Of a stretch of DNA of 52,853 nt, positions 8,649 through 15,701 are shown piece by piece. Under the pieces are notes generated by a model, which saw nothing but the letters and a program-made list of their open reading frames with translations, had not been told where the DNA came from and did not search any database. How positions within the stretch are numbered: position 1 is the stretch's first letter; each line of letters starts with the position of its first letter. Source of the DNA: an uncultured Erysipelotrichaceae bacterium (GTDB taxonomy: Bacteria > Bacillota_I > Bacilli_A > RFN20 > CAG-826); NCBI GenBank assembly GCA_902800905.1, contig CADCGC010000005.1:1-52853 (forward strand), in the 5' to 3' direction. The position numbers and the translations under genes are program-made.

Positions 8649-9993
8649 AAACCTGACAGAAAAACTATCAAGAATATTTAAAAAGCTTCGTGGACAAGCT
8701 CGTTTAACTGAGTCCAATATGGACGATATGTTGAAGGAAATCCGCATCGCATTACTAGAAGCAGATGTAAACTACAAAGTCGTTAAAGAGTTTATTGCAA
8801 ATATTAAAGAAAAAGCGATTGGACAAGATGTTTTGACTAAACTCAATCCAAGCCAAATGATTACTAAAATCGTCCATGACGAATTAGAAGAATTGCTTGG
8901 TGGTGGAGAGAACGAAATTCAATACCAAAACAATCGTCCCACAGTTATTCTTCTTGTTGGTTTACAAGGTAGTGGTAAAACAACCTCTGCTGGTAAATTA
9001 GCGTATTTAATGAAGAACAAACTTCATAAAAAAGTTCTTCTTGCTGCTGGTGACGTTTATCGTCCAGCCGCTATTGACCAATTAAAACAAATTGCAGATT
9101 CAATTGATGTTCCTGTTTTTTCTAAGGGAACTAATGTTTCTCCTGTCCAAATTGCTATTGAAGCTAAAAAAGAAGCATTTAATGAACATTACGATGTATT
9201 AATTATTGATACCGCTGGTCGTATTGCGATTGATGAAGCATTAATGAATGAATTAAGCGAAATCAAAAAAGAAGTATCTCCGGATGAAATTCTCTTATTA
9301 GTTGATGCGATGAGTGGCCAAGACGCAGTTAACGTTGCTAATGCATTTAATGATTTATTAGCGCTTACTGGCGTTATCATGTCTAAACTTGATGGTGATG
9401 CTCGTGGTGGTGCAGCTTTAAGTATTAGACACATGACCGGAGTGCCAATCAAATTCTCTGGTATTGGTGAAAAAGTTAGTGATTTAGATATTTTCCACGC
9501 CGATCGTATGGCAGATCGTATTTTAGGCATGGGTGATGTCATGACCTTAGTGGAAAAGGCCCAAGAAGAGATCGATGAAAAAGAAGCAAGACGTCAAGCA
9601 AACAAAATGATGTCTGGCAAATTTGACTTAGATGATATGCTTTCACAAATGAAACAAGTTCAAAAGATGGGGTCTCTTGGTGGTTTATTGAAGTTAATGC
9701 CTGGTATGCCAAAGATTACACCAGAACAACAAGCATATGCCGAAAAAGAGATGAAAAACTTTGAAATCATTATTAATTCAATGACTTTTGAAGAAAGACA
9801 TAATCCAGAAATCTTCCAATATTCTAGAAAGATTCGTGTTGCTAAAGGAAGCGGTAAACAAGTTAGTGATGTTAATCGCGTTTTAAAGAAATATGAATCA
9901 ATGAAAGAAATGATGAAAAAGATGGAACAATACAAAAAAAGCGGTAAATTACCGCCGGGTATGGGTGGACTTGGAGGTTTTGGAGGTTTCTAG
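8638..9993 (+). CDS. ffh: Signal recognition particle protein Ffh
   Basis: Ffh binds signal peptides and 4.5S/scRNA and targets proteins to FtsY. The 451-aa protein has an N domain, a G domain (GLQGSGKTTSAGKLA, DTAGRIAIDE, SKLDGDARGGAALS) and a methionine-rich M domain with the GLLKLMPGMP finger loop. It ends in a glycine-rich tail. The ATG at 8638 was chosen because GGAGG lies eight bases upstream; a TTG at 8632 would add two residues. It converges on trmD with three bases between the stops. Confidence 0.98.
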   Translation: MAFENLTEKLSRIFKKLRGQARLTESNMDDMLKEIRIALLEADVNYKVVKEFIANIKEKAIGQDVLTKLNPSQMITKIVHDELEELLGGGENEIQYQNNRPTVILLVGLQGSGKTTSAGKLAYLMKNKLHKKVLLAAGDVYRPAAIDQLKQIADSIDVPVFSKGTNVSPVQIAIEAKKEAFNEHYDVLIIDTAGRIAIDEALMNELSEIKKEVSPDEILLLVDAMSGQDAVNVANAFNDLLALTGVIMSKLDGDARGGAALSIRHMTGVPIKFSGIGEKVSDLDIFHADRMADRILGMGDVMTLVEKAQEEIDEKEARRQANKMMSGKFDLDDMLSQMKQVQKMGSLGGLLKLMPGMPKITPEQQAYAEKEMKNFEIIINSMTFEERHNPEIFQYSRKIRVAKGSGKQVSDVNRVLKKYESMKEMMKKMEQYKKSGKLPPGMGGLGGFGGF

Positions 9994-9996
9994 AAC

Positions 9997-10761
9997 CTAC
10001 TTAATAAACTTCTTTCCTTTTTCAATAGCAGCGAGTTCCCAACTCGCTTTTTCTTCACCTTCTTCAAGTAGCTTTAACTCTTGTTTGGTGAAATGATGTT
10101 TGTTAAATAAATCTTCACGAAGTTCTTTTGTTAAACGGAGAGATTGCTTTTTCCTCCATTTTGCAATGGCTTGGTGATTTCCGGAATATAAGATGTCAGG
10201 TACTTTATCGCCATTATAATCATATGGCTCTGTATATTGAGGATATTCTAATAAATCATTATCAAACGATTCTTCGTCGATAGATTCTTTAGTGATTGCT
10301 CCATCGAGTAATCTAATGATTGCGTCACTAATAACCATTGAGCCTAGTTCTCCACCGGTTAATATATAATCACCGATAGAAATTTGCTCATCAACGTACT
10401 TATTGACTCTTTCATCGATACCTTCATAATGACCGCAAAGTAGTATAATATCTTCTTGCTTAGATAACTCAATTGCTTTTGCTTGATTGAATGTCTTTCC
10501 TCTTGGAGAAAGCATATAGATTTTTGATGAATCCCCTCTATTTGCGGAGATACAATCGACGATTGGCTGACACTTCATGATGAGTCCAGCGCCACCTCCG
10601 ATTGGAGCGGAATCCACTCTATGATAGCGATCTTGAGTGTAGTCTCTGATGTTGACTATTTTGATTTCAACAACTTTCTTTGCGAGTGCGCGTTTAATGA
10701 TTGAATTTGTTAAAAATCCATCAAACATTTCTGGGAATAAAGTCAAAATTGTAATTCTCAT
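9997..10761 (-). CDS. trmD: tRNA (guanine-N1-)-methyltransferase TrmD
   Basis: TrmD makes m1G37 in tRNAs reading CNN/UNN codons, preventing frameshifts. The 254-aa SPOUT-type protein has MRITILTLFPEMF at the start, the SAM-binding trefoil-knot motifs LLCGHYEGIDERV and ISIGDYILTGGELGSMVISDAI, and a C-terminal helical domain. It overlaps rimM by four bases. In most Firmicutes it reads with ffh, but here the rpsP-khpA-rimM-trmD block is on the opposite strand. Confidence 0.98.
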   Translation of the reverse strand: MRITILTLFPEMFDGFLTNSIIKRALAKKVVEIKIVNIRDYTQDRYHRVDSAPIGGGAGLIMKCQPIVDCISANRGDSSKIYMLSPRGKTFNQAKAIELSKQEDIILLCGHYEGIDERVNKYVDEQISIGDYILTGGELGSMVISDAIIRLLDGAITKESIDEESFDNDLLEYPQYTEPYDYNGDKVPDILYSGNHQAIAKWRKKQSLRLTKELREDLFNKHHFTKQELKLLEEGEEKASWELAAIEKGKKFIK

Positions 10762-11267
10762 AACAAGCCCTCTATCACATTAATGACGATAACTTTCCCA
10801 CAAATATCGACTGATTTTATGAATTCTTTGATAAATGGAACGAAGAAATCTTTGTTTCCTTTTCTTGAAACTCTAAGAGTAATTTGGGCTGGGAACTCTT
10901 CGACTTCTTTGACTGTTCCTAACTCATTATTATTCTCGTCAACGACTTTGCATCCACGCAAGTCACTATAAAAATATGTATCTTTATTTAAGAAGTTATT
11001 ATTTTTGATTACTTGTACTTCATAACCTTTTAGAGCTTTTGCGTCTTCTGGGTTATTAATTTCAACAAATTTAACAAAATCAAAGAATCCGCTGTGACGA
11101 TATTTAACAACTTCATACTCTGTCATTGAATTATCAAGTGGGTTAACAAAAAATACCTTAGCACCTTTCTTATATCTCTTCTCGCCAAATGAAGTGGTGG
11201 AATAGATTTTGATTGTGCCATCAATTCCGAATGAGTCAACAATTTTGCCTAAACTTAAATATTCCAT
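10758..11267 (-). CDS. rimM: 16S rRNA processing protein RimM
   Basis: RimM binds ribosomal protein S19 and helps mature the 30S head. The 169-aa protein begins with LSLGKIVDSFGIDGTIKIYS (RimM N-terminal barrel). Its C-terminal PRC-barrel contains FYSDLRGCKVVDENNNELGTVKEV and FVPFIKEFIKSVD. It lies between khpA and trmD in the inverted block. YlqD, often next to it in Bacillus, is absent. Confidence 0.95.
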   Translation of the reverse strand: MEYLSLGKIVDSFGIDGTIKIYSTTSFGEKRYKKGAKVFFVNPLDNSMTEYEVVKYRHSGFFDFVKFVEINNPEDAKALKGYEVQVIKNNNFLNKDTYFYSDLRGCKVVDENNNELGTVKEVEEFPAQITLRVSRKGNKDFFVPFIKEFIKSVDICGKVIVINVIEGLL

Positions 11268-11285
11268 AATTTCAAAAAATGGAGG

Positions 11286-11552
11286 TTATTCCCCCATTTT
11301 GTCGTCTTCGAATGATTCGAATTTTAGATGAACGTGTTTATTTTCGCTCTTTCCAGCGATGCCTACGACTTCTCTTAGGGCATTAGCGATTAATCCCTTA
11401 TGTCCAATTAAGCGAGCAGTGTCATTTTTTTCAGCAGCGATAATAATGAGAACATCTTTTGCAGTGTTTCCTTCAGTCACTCGAATGAGGATTGAGCTAG
11501 GATCTTCGACGATACTGTCGATTAATGTGTGAATGATATTCTCGTAATCCAT
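11286..11552 (-). CDS. khpA: KH-domain RNA-binding protein KhpA
   Basis: KhpA (YlqC) is a small single-KH-domain RNA-binding protein that partners KhpB (Jag) and affects cell division and elongation in Gram-positives. The 88-aa protein has the KH core VLIIIAAEKNDTARLIGHKGLIANALREVV with the GxxG loop GHKG. Its position between rpsP and rimM is the conserved one. The start lies three bases after the rpsP stop. Confidence 0.93.
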   Translation of the reverse strand: MDYENIIHTLIDSIVEDPSSILIRVTEGNTAKDVLIIIAAEKNDTARLIGHKGLIANALREVVGIAGKSENKHVHLKFESFEDDKMGE

Positions 11553-11555
11553 TGC

Positions 11556-11828
11556 TTATTTTCCTTTTTTGACTTCAACTGCTTTGGCATTGATGCCTTT
11601 ACGATTAAACATAGCTTTGACTGTTTCAGATGGTTGTGCACCTAATGCTAACCATTTGAGTGCTAATTCTTCATCGATAACTGCGTTTTCAACACCCTTT
11701 TCTGGATCAAAATATCCAATTTGTTCGATATAACGACCATCTCTTGCATATCTGCTATCTGCAGCAACGATACGGAAGAATGGATCCTTATGACGACCAA
11801 TTCTTGTTAATCTAATTTTAACTGCCAT
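11556..11828 (-). CDS. rpsP: 30S ribosomal protein S16
   Basis: The 90-aa protein matches S16 over its full length ([40 protein letters not shown]). It leads the minus-strand operon rpsP-khpA-rimM-trmD. A strong Shine-Dalgarno (AGGAGG on the minus strand) precedes the ATG. Confidence 0.98.
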   Translation of the reverse strand: MAVKIRLTRIGRHKDPFFRIVAADSRYARDGRYIEQIGYFDPEKGVENAVIDEELALKWLALGAQPSETVKAMFNRKGINAKAVEVKKGK

Positions 11829-11856
11829 ATTAGTTTTCCTCCTAAATTGCCTTACT

Positions 11857-11886
11857 ATAGTAATCTTATAATAATAGTGGTGTCAA
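11857..11886 (-). promoter_or_regulatory. rpsP operon promoter
   Basis: Read on the minus strand, a consensus TTGACA (11886-11881) is followed after 18 bases by TACTAT (11862-11857). This would drive rpsP-khpA-rimM-trmD, divergent from rplS. Confidence 0.55.
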
Positions 11887-11935
11887 GCATTTTTGCTTTA
11901 CATATTTAAATTTCTTTCTAATTTTATATAAATTA

Positions 11936-12048
11936 ATGATTGCATGTTCTTTCAAAGGTTGGTATGATAATCGAGCATGTCAAAGTGCTACGGGTGCTCC
12001 GCTGTCATATTCGAGAATGAACACCAAGAGATCAAATATCTATAGGAG
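11936..12048 (+). promoter_or_regulatory. Structured leader of rplS (L19 leader candidate)
   Basis: The rplS 5' UTR contains three nested perfect helices: TGTTC/GAACA (11945-11949 with 12019-12023), TATGA/TCATA (11963-11967 with 12005-12009) and GAGCA/TGCTC (11973-11977 with 11995-11999). It ends just before the AGGAGG ribosome-binding site. An L19 leader that autoregulates rplS is known in low-GC Gram-positives (Rfam L19_leader). Membership in that family is inferred from position and folding, not from a model search. Confidence 0.65.
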
Positions 12049-12056
12049 GCGTAACA

Positions 12057-12404
12057 ATGAACAACAGATTAGTTGAAGAAATTACAGCATCCCAACTCAG
12101 AACAGATTTACCAGCTTTCAAATCTGGTGACGAAGTCAAAGTCGCTGTTCGTATTATTGAAGGTAACAAATCCAGAATCCAAGTATTCCAAGGCGTTGTC
12201 ATTCAAAGAAGAGGTGGCGGTGTTAATGCTACGTTTACCGTTCGTAAGATGTCTAGTGGCATCGGTGTGGAAAGAACCTTCCCTGTACATTCCCCAAATA
12301 TCGCAAACATTGAAGTTGTGAGAAGAGGTAAGGTCAGAAGAAACAAAATTACCTACATCCGTAAACGTTCAGGTAAAGCTGCTCGTATTAAAGAAATCTT
12401 ATAA
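12057..12404 (+). CDS. rplS: 50S ribosomal protein L19
   Basis: The 115-aa protein is a full-length L19 ([38 protein letters not shown]...[13 protein letters not shown]...[26 protein letters not shown]). L19 sits at the 30S-50S interface. An AGGAGG Shine-Dalgarno lies eight bases before the ATG, and a structured leader precedes it. The gene is monocistronic, ending at a strong terminator. Confidence 0.98.
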   Translation: MNNRLVEEITASQLRTDLPAFKSGDEVKVAVRIIEGNKSRIQVFQGVVIQRRGGGVNATFTVRKMSSGIGVERTFPVHSPNIANIEVVRRGKVRRNKITYIRKRSGKAARIKEIL

Positions 12405-12424
12405 TTCAGAGCAAAAAAAGATAT

Positions 12425-12451
12425 AAAGGAATCTCGAATGATTCCTTTTTT
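12425..12451 (+). terminator. rplS terminator
   Basis: AAAGGAATC (12425-12433) and GATTCCTTT (12440-12448) form a 9-bp stem with a six-base loop, followed by a T run. Confidence 0.85.
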
Positions 12452-12452
12452 C

Positions 12453-12481
12453 TTTATATTTATCTTATTATTTAATATAAT
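12453..12481 (+). promoter_or_regulatory. lepB promoter with predicted leaderless start
   Basis: TTTATA (12453-12458), 17 bases and TATAAT (12476-12481) end six bases before the ATG at 12488. This is the same geometry and the same hexamers as the promoter at 586-614. No Shine-Dalgarno is possible if the transcript starts there. Confidence 0.6.
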
Positions 12482-12487
12482 AAATCT

Positions 12488-13264
12488 ATGAGTTTTTTTA
12501 AGAACGAAAAATTTCAAAAAATTTTTTATCCAATTTTCTATATTGTATTTGCAGCAGCCATAACTGTTTCTGGTTGTTTCATTTTTTCTCGTTATTATTA
12601 CACTAATATTTTTGTCAGCGGTCCAAGTATGCTGCCTACATTAGTAGGAAATGATACGGACAATGTTCACCATTATGGAATTGCTGATACAACTAATTCC
12701 GCTATTAATCATTTAGAAAGATTTGATGTAGTCATTACATATTATCCAAGTGGGTGGGGCGCCAAAGACGGACTCATTGTTAAAAGAGTGTGGGGGTTCC
12801 CTGGAGAAACTTTAAATTTGAAAAGCACAAAAGATGGTTCGACTTTCACTGTTTCTCGTGATGGGAATGAAATATATCGTATTGAATCAACTATTACTAC
12901 ACAAAACGTTAGCACTAATTTAAAAGATCGATTTGAAAATATGCAACTCTATGAATTTAACATTGGAAGAAAGATTTTTAGAACGCATTATCAGTACAAG
13001 GTTATTGATGATGTTGTTCATAATAACGGCATGAGAAATATTACTAATCTTACTCTTGGTGAGGATCAGTATTTTGTCATGGGCGATAATTGGATTGATA
13101 GTACTGATTGTTATACAAAAATGTCTCATCAAGAAAAACTCACAAGATCCAATATTCAAGGCAGAGTAATTTGCATACAAGGATATGGCAAAGTTCTTAA
13201 ACAAGATGTGAATGTTTATAAGATTATCGACAAGAATCCAATTAGACCAATTTATAATTTTTAG
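12488..13264 (+). CDS. lepB: Signal peptidase I
   Basis: Signal peptidase I removes signal peptides from secreted proteins at the outer face of the membrane. The 258-aa protein has one N-terminal membrane anchor (~residues 13-34). The catalytic serine is in SGPSMLPTL (S47) and the general-base lysine in LIVKRVWGFPGE (K99). The conserved box VMGDNWIDSTD follows. The region after the lysine is longer than in minimal Gram-positive enzymes. Its position between rplS and rbgA matches the place of signal-peptidase genes in some Firmicutes. Confidence 0.92.
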   Translation: MSFFKNEKFQKIFYPIFYIVFAAAITVSGCFIFSRYYYTNIFVSGPSMLPTLVGNDTDNVHHYGIADTTNSAINHLERFDVVITYYPSGWGAKDGLIVKRVWGFPGETLNLKSTKDGSTFTVSRDGNEIYRIESTITTQNVSTNLKDRFENMQLYEFNIGRKIFRTHYQYKVIDDVVHNNGMRNITNLTLGEDQYFVMGDNWIDSTDCYTKMSHQEKLTRSNIQGRVICIQGYGKVLKQDVNVYKIIDKNPIRPIYNF

Positions 13265-13273
13265 AGGTTAAAT

Positions 13274-14116
13274 ATGTCGCAAGTACATTGGTTTCCTGGA
13301 CATATGAAAAAAGCCTTAAATGAGATAGAGGCTAAAATAAAGTTAGTTGATGTTGTAATCGAAATTTTAGATGCACGTTCGCCAATAAGTTCAATCAATC
13401 CAGAATTTGAAAAAAGAATTGCAAACAAGAAAAGATTGATAGTTCTTTCAAAGAGTGATCTCGCCGATCCACTTGAAACAAAAAAATGGGAGTTTTACTT
13501 CAAAAACAAGGTCAATTCCCTATTAATTTTGAATTTAAACGATGCAAAAGCGACTAAATTGATTAGCAACGAAGTGTCAAAACTTGGCGAGGAGAAGCAC
13601 GCCAAAGAAAAGGCTAAGGGAATGAAACCACAGCCAATCAAAGCGATGATTATTGGTATTCCTAATGTTGGTAAATCTTCTTTAATTAATCGTCTTGCTA
13701 AGCGTAATGCAGCCGGAGTTCAAAATAAGCCAGGATACACTAGAGGTGAACAATATATTAAGGTTAATAATGACTTTATTCTTTTAGACACTCCGGGTGT
13801 TCTTCCAATGAACTATGAAGACAAGCAACACGCTATAAATTTAGCGTTACTCGGTTCTATTAGAGAAGAGATTTTACCAAACGATGAATTAGTAAAATAT
13901 TTGCTTAAATATCTATCTAAGAATTATCCAAATGCTTTAGTGGAAAGATTTGGTGTTGATGACTTATCTGACCCAATTGATGTTGCTAATAAAGTTGCCA
14001 CTAAACGAGGTTTGATTACAAATGGCAACTTAGATTTGGATAGAGCGAATTTCTTGATTCTTAAGGAATTCAAAGAAGGAAAACTTGGAAGAATCACTTT
14101 GGAAAAAGCACAATGA
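13274..14116 (+). CDS. rbgA: Ribosome biogenesis GTPase RbgA (YlqF)
   Basis: RbgA is a circularly permuted GTPase needed for late 50S assembly. The 280-aa protein starts with the family signature VHWFPGHMKKALNEIE. The permuted motif order is visible: DARSPISS, then the G4-type VLSKSDL, then G1 GIPNVGKSSLINRLAKR, then G3 LLDTPGVL. A short helical C-terminal domain follows. Its TGA stop overlaps the rnhB ATG by four bases. Confidence 0.97.
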   Translation: MSQVHWFPGHMKKALNEIEAKIKLVDVVIEILDARSPISSINPEFEKRIANKKRLIVLSKSDLADPLETKKWEFYFKNKVNSLLILNLNDAKATKLISNEVSKLGEEKHAKEKAKGMKPQPIKAMIIGIPNVGKSSLINRLAKRNAAGVQNKPGYTRGEQYIKVNNDFILLDTPGVLPMNYEDKQHAINLALLGSIREEILPNDELVKYLLKYLSKNYPNALVERFGVDDLSDPIDVANKVATKRGLITNGNLDLDRANFLILKEFKEGKLGRITLEKAQ

Positions 14117-14733
14117 GCTTAGATTACGAACAGCAATATTATAGTGAAGATATTCAATTCATTGTTGGCTGCGATGAAGCCGGCCGAGGATGTTTATTAG
14201 GCCCTGTTGTCGCTGGGGCAGTTATTCTGCCTAAAGATTTTAAGTGTGATTTAATTAATGACTCTAAACAACTAAGTGAAAAACAAAGGGAAGAAGCATA
14301 TCAAATTATTAAAGAAAACGCTTTAGCGTGGGCGGTTGCAGAAGTATCTCCTCAAGAAATTGATGAGATTAATATATTAAATGCTTCTAGAAAAGCGATG
14401 ATTGAAGCAATGAAAAAGCTTAATCACCGATATGATATGATTCTTACTGATGCTGTTAAAATTCAAACAGATTTACCTTTTGAGGCTATTATTAAAGGTG
14501 ACGCGAAAGCAATGTGCATTGCGGCGGCATCAATTATGGCGAAAGTGACTCGTGATCATATTTGCTATGAACTTGACAAACAGTACCCTCAATATCAGAT
14601 TGCGAAACACAAAGGATATGGAACAAAACTTCATCTTGAATTATTAGAAAAGTATGGTCCAAATAAAGAAATATATAGATTTAGTTATGCGCCGATTAAA
14701 AAGTTCTTAATTCAGAAAGTTAGCCTATTTTAG
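14113..14733 (+). CDS. rnhB: Ribonuclease HII
   Basis: RNase HII removes ribonucleotides from DNA and RNA primers. The 206-aa protein has the catalytic GCDEAGRGCLLGPVVAGAVIL (D21, E22), SKQLSEKQRE, the metal-binding aspartate in MILTDAVKI, and AASIMAKVTRDH. The rbgA-rnhB pair is conserved in Bacilli. Confidence 0.97.
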   Translation: MSLDYEQQYYSEDIQFIVGCDEAGRGCLLGPVVAGAVILPKDFKCDLINDSKQLSEKQREEAYQIIKENALAWAVAEVSPQEIDEINILNASRKAMIEAMKKLNHRYDMILTDAVKIQTDLPFEAIIKGDAKAMCIAAASIMAKVTRDHICYELDKQYPQYQIAKHKGYGTKLHLELLEKYGPNKEIYRFSYAPIKKFLIQKVSLF

Positions 14734-14741
14734 AAAAAAAG

Positions 14742-14760
14742 TTATTAACACAGTTAATAA
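14742..14760. repeat. Perfect inverted repeat after rnhB
   Basis: TTATTAAC-aca-GTTAATAA is an 8-bp perfect inverted repeat with a 3-base loop, eight bases after the rnhB stop. There is no T run, so it is not a clear terminator. It could be a protein-binding site or an mRNA-end stabilising hairpin. Confidence 0.5.
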
Positions 14761-14802
14761 TTAAAAAAGTGGGTTAGAAAAAAATTAAAAAAATCGAAAA
14801 AT

Positions 14803-14832
14803 CCTCCTCTTAGTATAGTGAGGAGGTTTTTT
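14803..14832 (+). promoter_or_regulatory. Hairpin overlapping the dprA ribosome-binding site
   Basis: CCTCCTC (14803-14809) pairs perfectly with GAGGAGG (14820-14826) across a 10-base loop. Six T residues and then the dprA ATG at 14833 follow. The downstream arm is a strong Shine-Dalgarno, so the hairpin would hide it. The same structure also looks like an intrinsic terminator. Confidence 0.6.
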
Positions 14833-15606
14833 ATGGACTCAAGAAATTTACTAATCGCTGAGGCTGTTTATTATTCAGGCAGATGGGCGGATGTTGTATC
14901 AGCAATTAGTAGTAGAGCTTATCTACCAGACGAGGAAGTTGTAAGAATTTTAAGAAATATTAAATGTAAAGTTGTAACTATTCTCGACAAAGAATATCCG
15001 CAATATTTAAAAAAGATGTATCAACCCCCATTAGTGCTTTTCTACTATGGTAATTTATCTTTATTAAATGATTATAACATCAATATTGGAATCGTAGGGA
15101 CAAGGAAGCCATCAGAAGCAGGTGCTAAAGTGACTCATGATATTACTAGTAAAATTGCCAAAAGATATATTGTGGTTTCCGGTTTAGCGGCAGGAATTGA
15201 TCGAATTGCACACCGAACATCAATTAATTTTGGAGGAAAAACAATCGCAGTTTTAGGGTGTGGAATTGAAAAATGCTATCCAACTTCAAATCAGGATTTA
15301 TATGATGAAATCAAGAAAAACCCAAATTGTCTTCTTATTTCAGAATATCCCGGATTTACCCCGCCACACAAAGACAATTTTCCATTTAGAAATCGTTTAA
15401 TTGCGCAATTTTCAAAAGCAATATTAGTTACTGAATCAAAAAGAAAAAGTGGCACTGCTATTACGGTTGGATACGGATTGTTTTATGGCAAAGATATAAT
15501 GTGCGTTCCATCAAGCAATTATAATGATTCGGGGTGTAACCTATTTCTTAAAGAAGGGGCAATCTTGGTGGAAAATAGCGAACATGTCATTGAAATAATG
15601 GAATAA
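14833..15606 (+). CDS. dprA: DNA processing protein DprA (Smf)
   Basis: DprA loads RecA on incoming single-stranded DNA during transformation and is widely kept even in non-competent bacteria. The 257-aa protein has the Rossmann-like core with IGIVGTRKPSEAG, YIVVSGLAAGIDRIAHR, TIAVLGCGIEKCYP, FRNRLIAQFSKAILVTES and KSGTAITVGYG. The ATG at 14833 is chosen because GAGGAGG lies six bases upstream; an upstream GTG at 14818 would lie inside the hairpin. The C-terminal winged helix found in some members is missing. The dprA-topA-xerC order is conserved in Firmicutes. Confidence 0.95.
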   Translation: MDSRNLLIAEAVYYSGRWADVVSAISSRAYLPDEEVVRILRNIKCKVVTILDKEYPQYLKKMYQPPLVLFYYGNLSLLNDYNINIGIVGTRKPSEAGAKVTHDITSKIAKRYIVVSGLAAGIDRIAHRTSINFGGKTIAVLGCGIEKCYPTSNQDLYDEIKKNPNCLLISEYPGFTPPHKDNFPFRNRLIAQFSKAILVTESKRKSGTAITVGYGLFYGKDIMCVPSSNYNDSGCNLFLKEGAILVENSEHVIEIME

Positions 15607-15661
15607 AAAAACATATATGAAGTTAAATGACTATTTAAGAAATAATATAGTGTTTTTGCTA

Positions 15662-15691
15662 TTGACTAATATCCTCAATCAAGACCATAAT
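15662..15691 (+). promoter_or_regulatory. topA promoter
   Basis: TTGACT (15662-15667), an 18-base spacer and CATAAT (15686-15691) end ten bases before the topA ATG. The predicted 5' UTR is only a few bases and has no Shine-Dalgarno sequence. Confidence 0.5.
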
Positions 15692-15701
15692 TTTATGCAC
15701 T

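Noticed and set aside
14814-14819. TATAGT as -10 box of dprA
   Set aside because: No -35 hexamer at 16-18 bases upstream; kept only as an alternative reading of the hairpin region.
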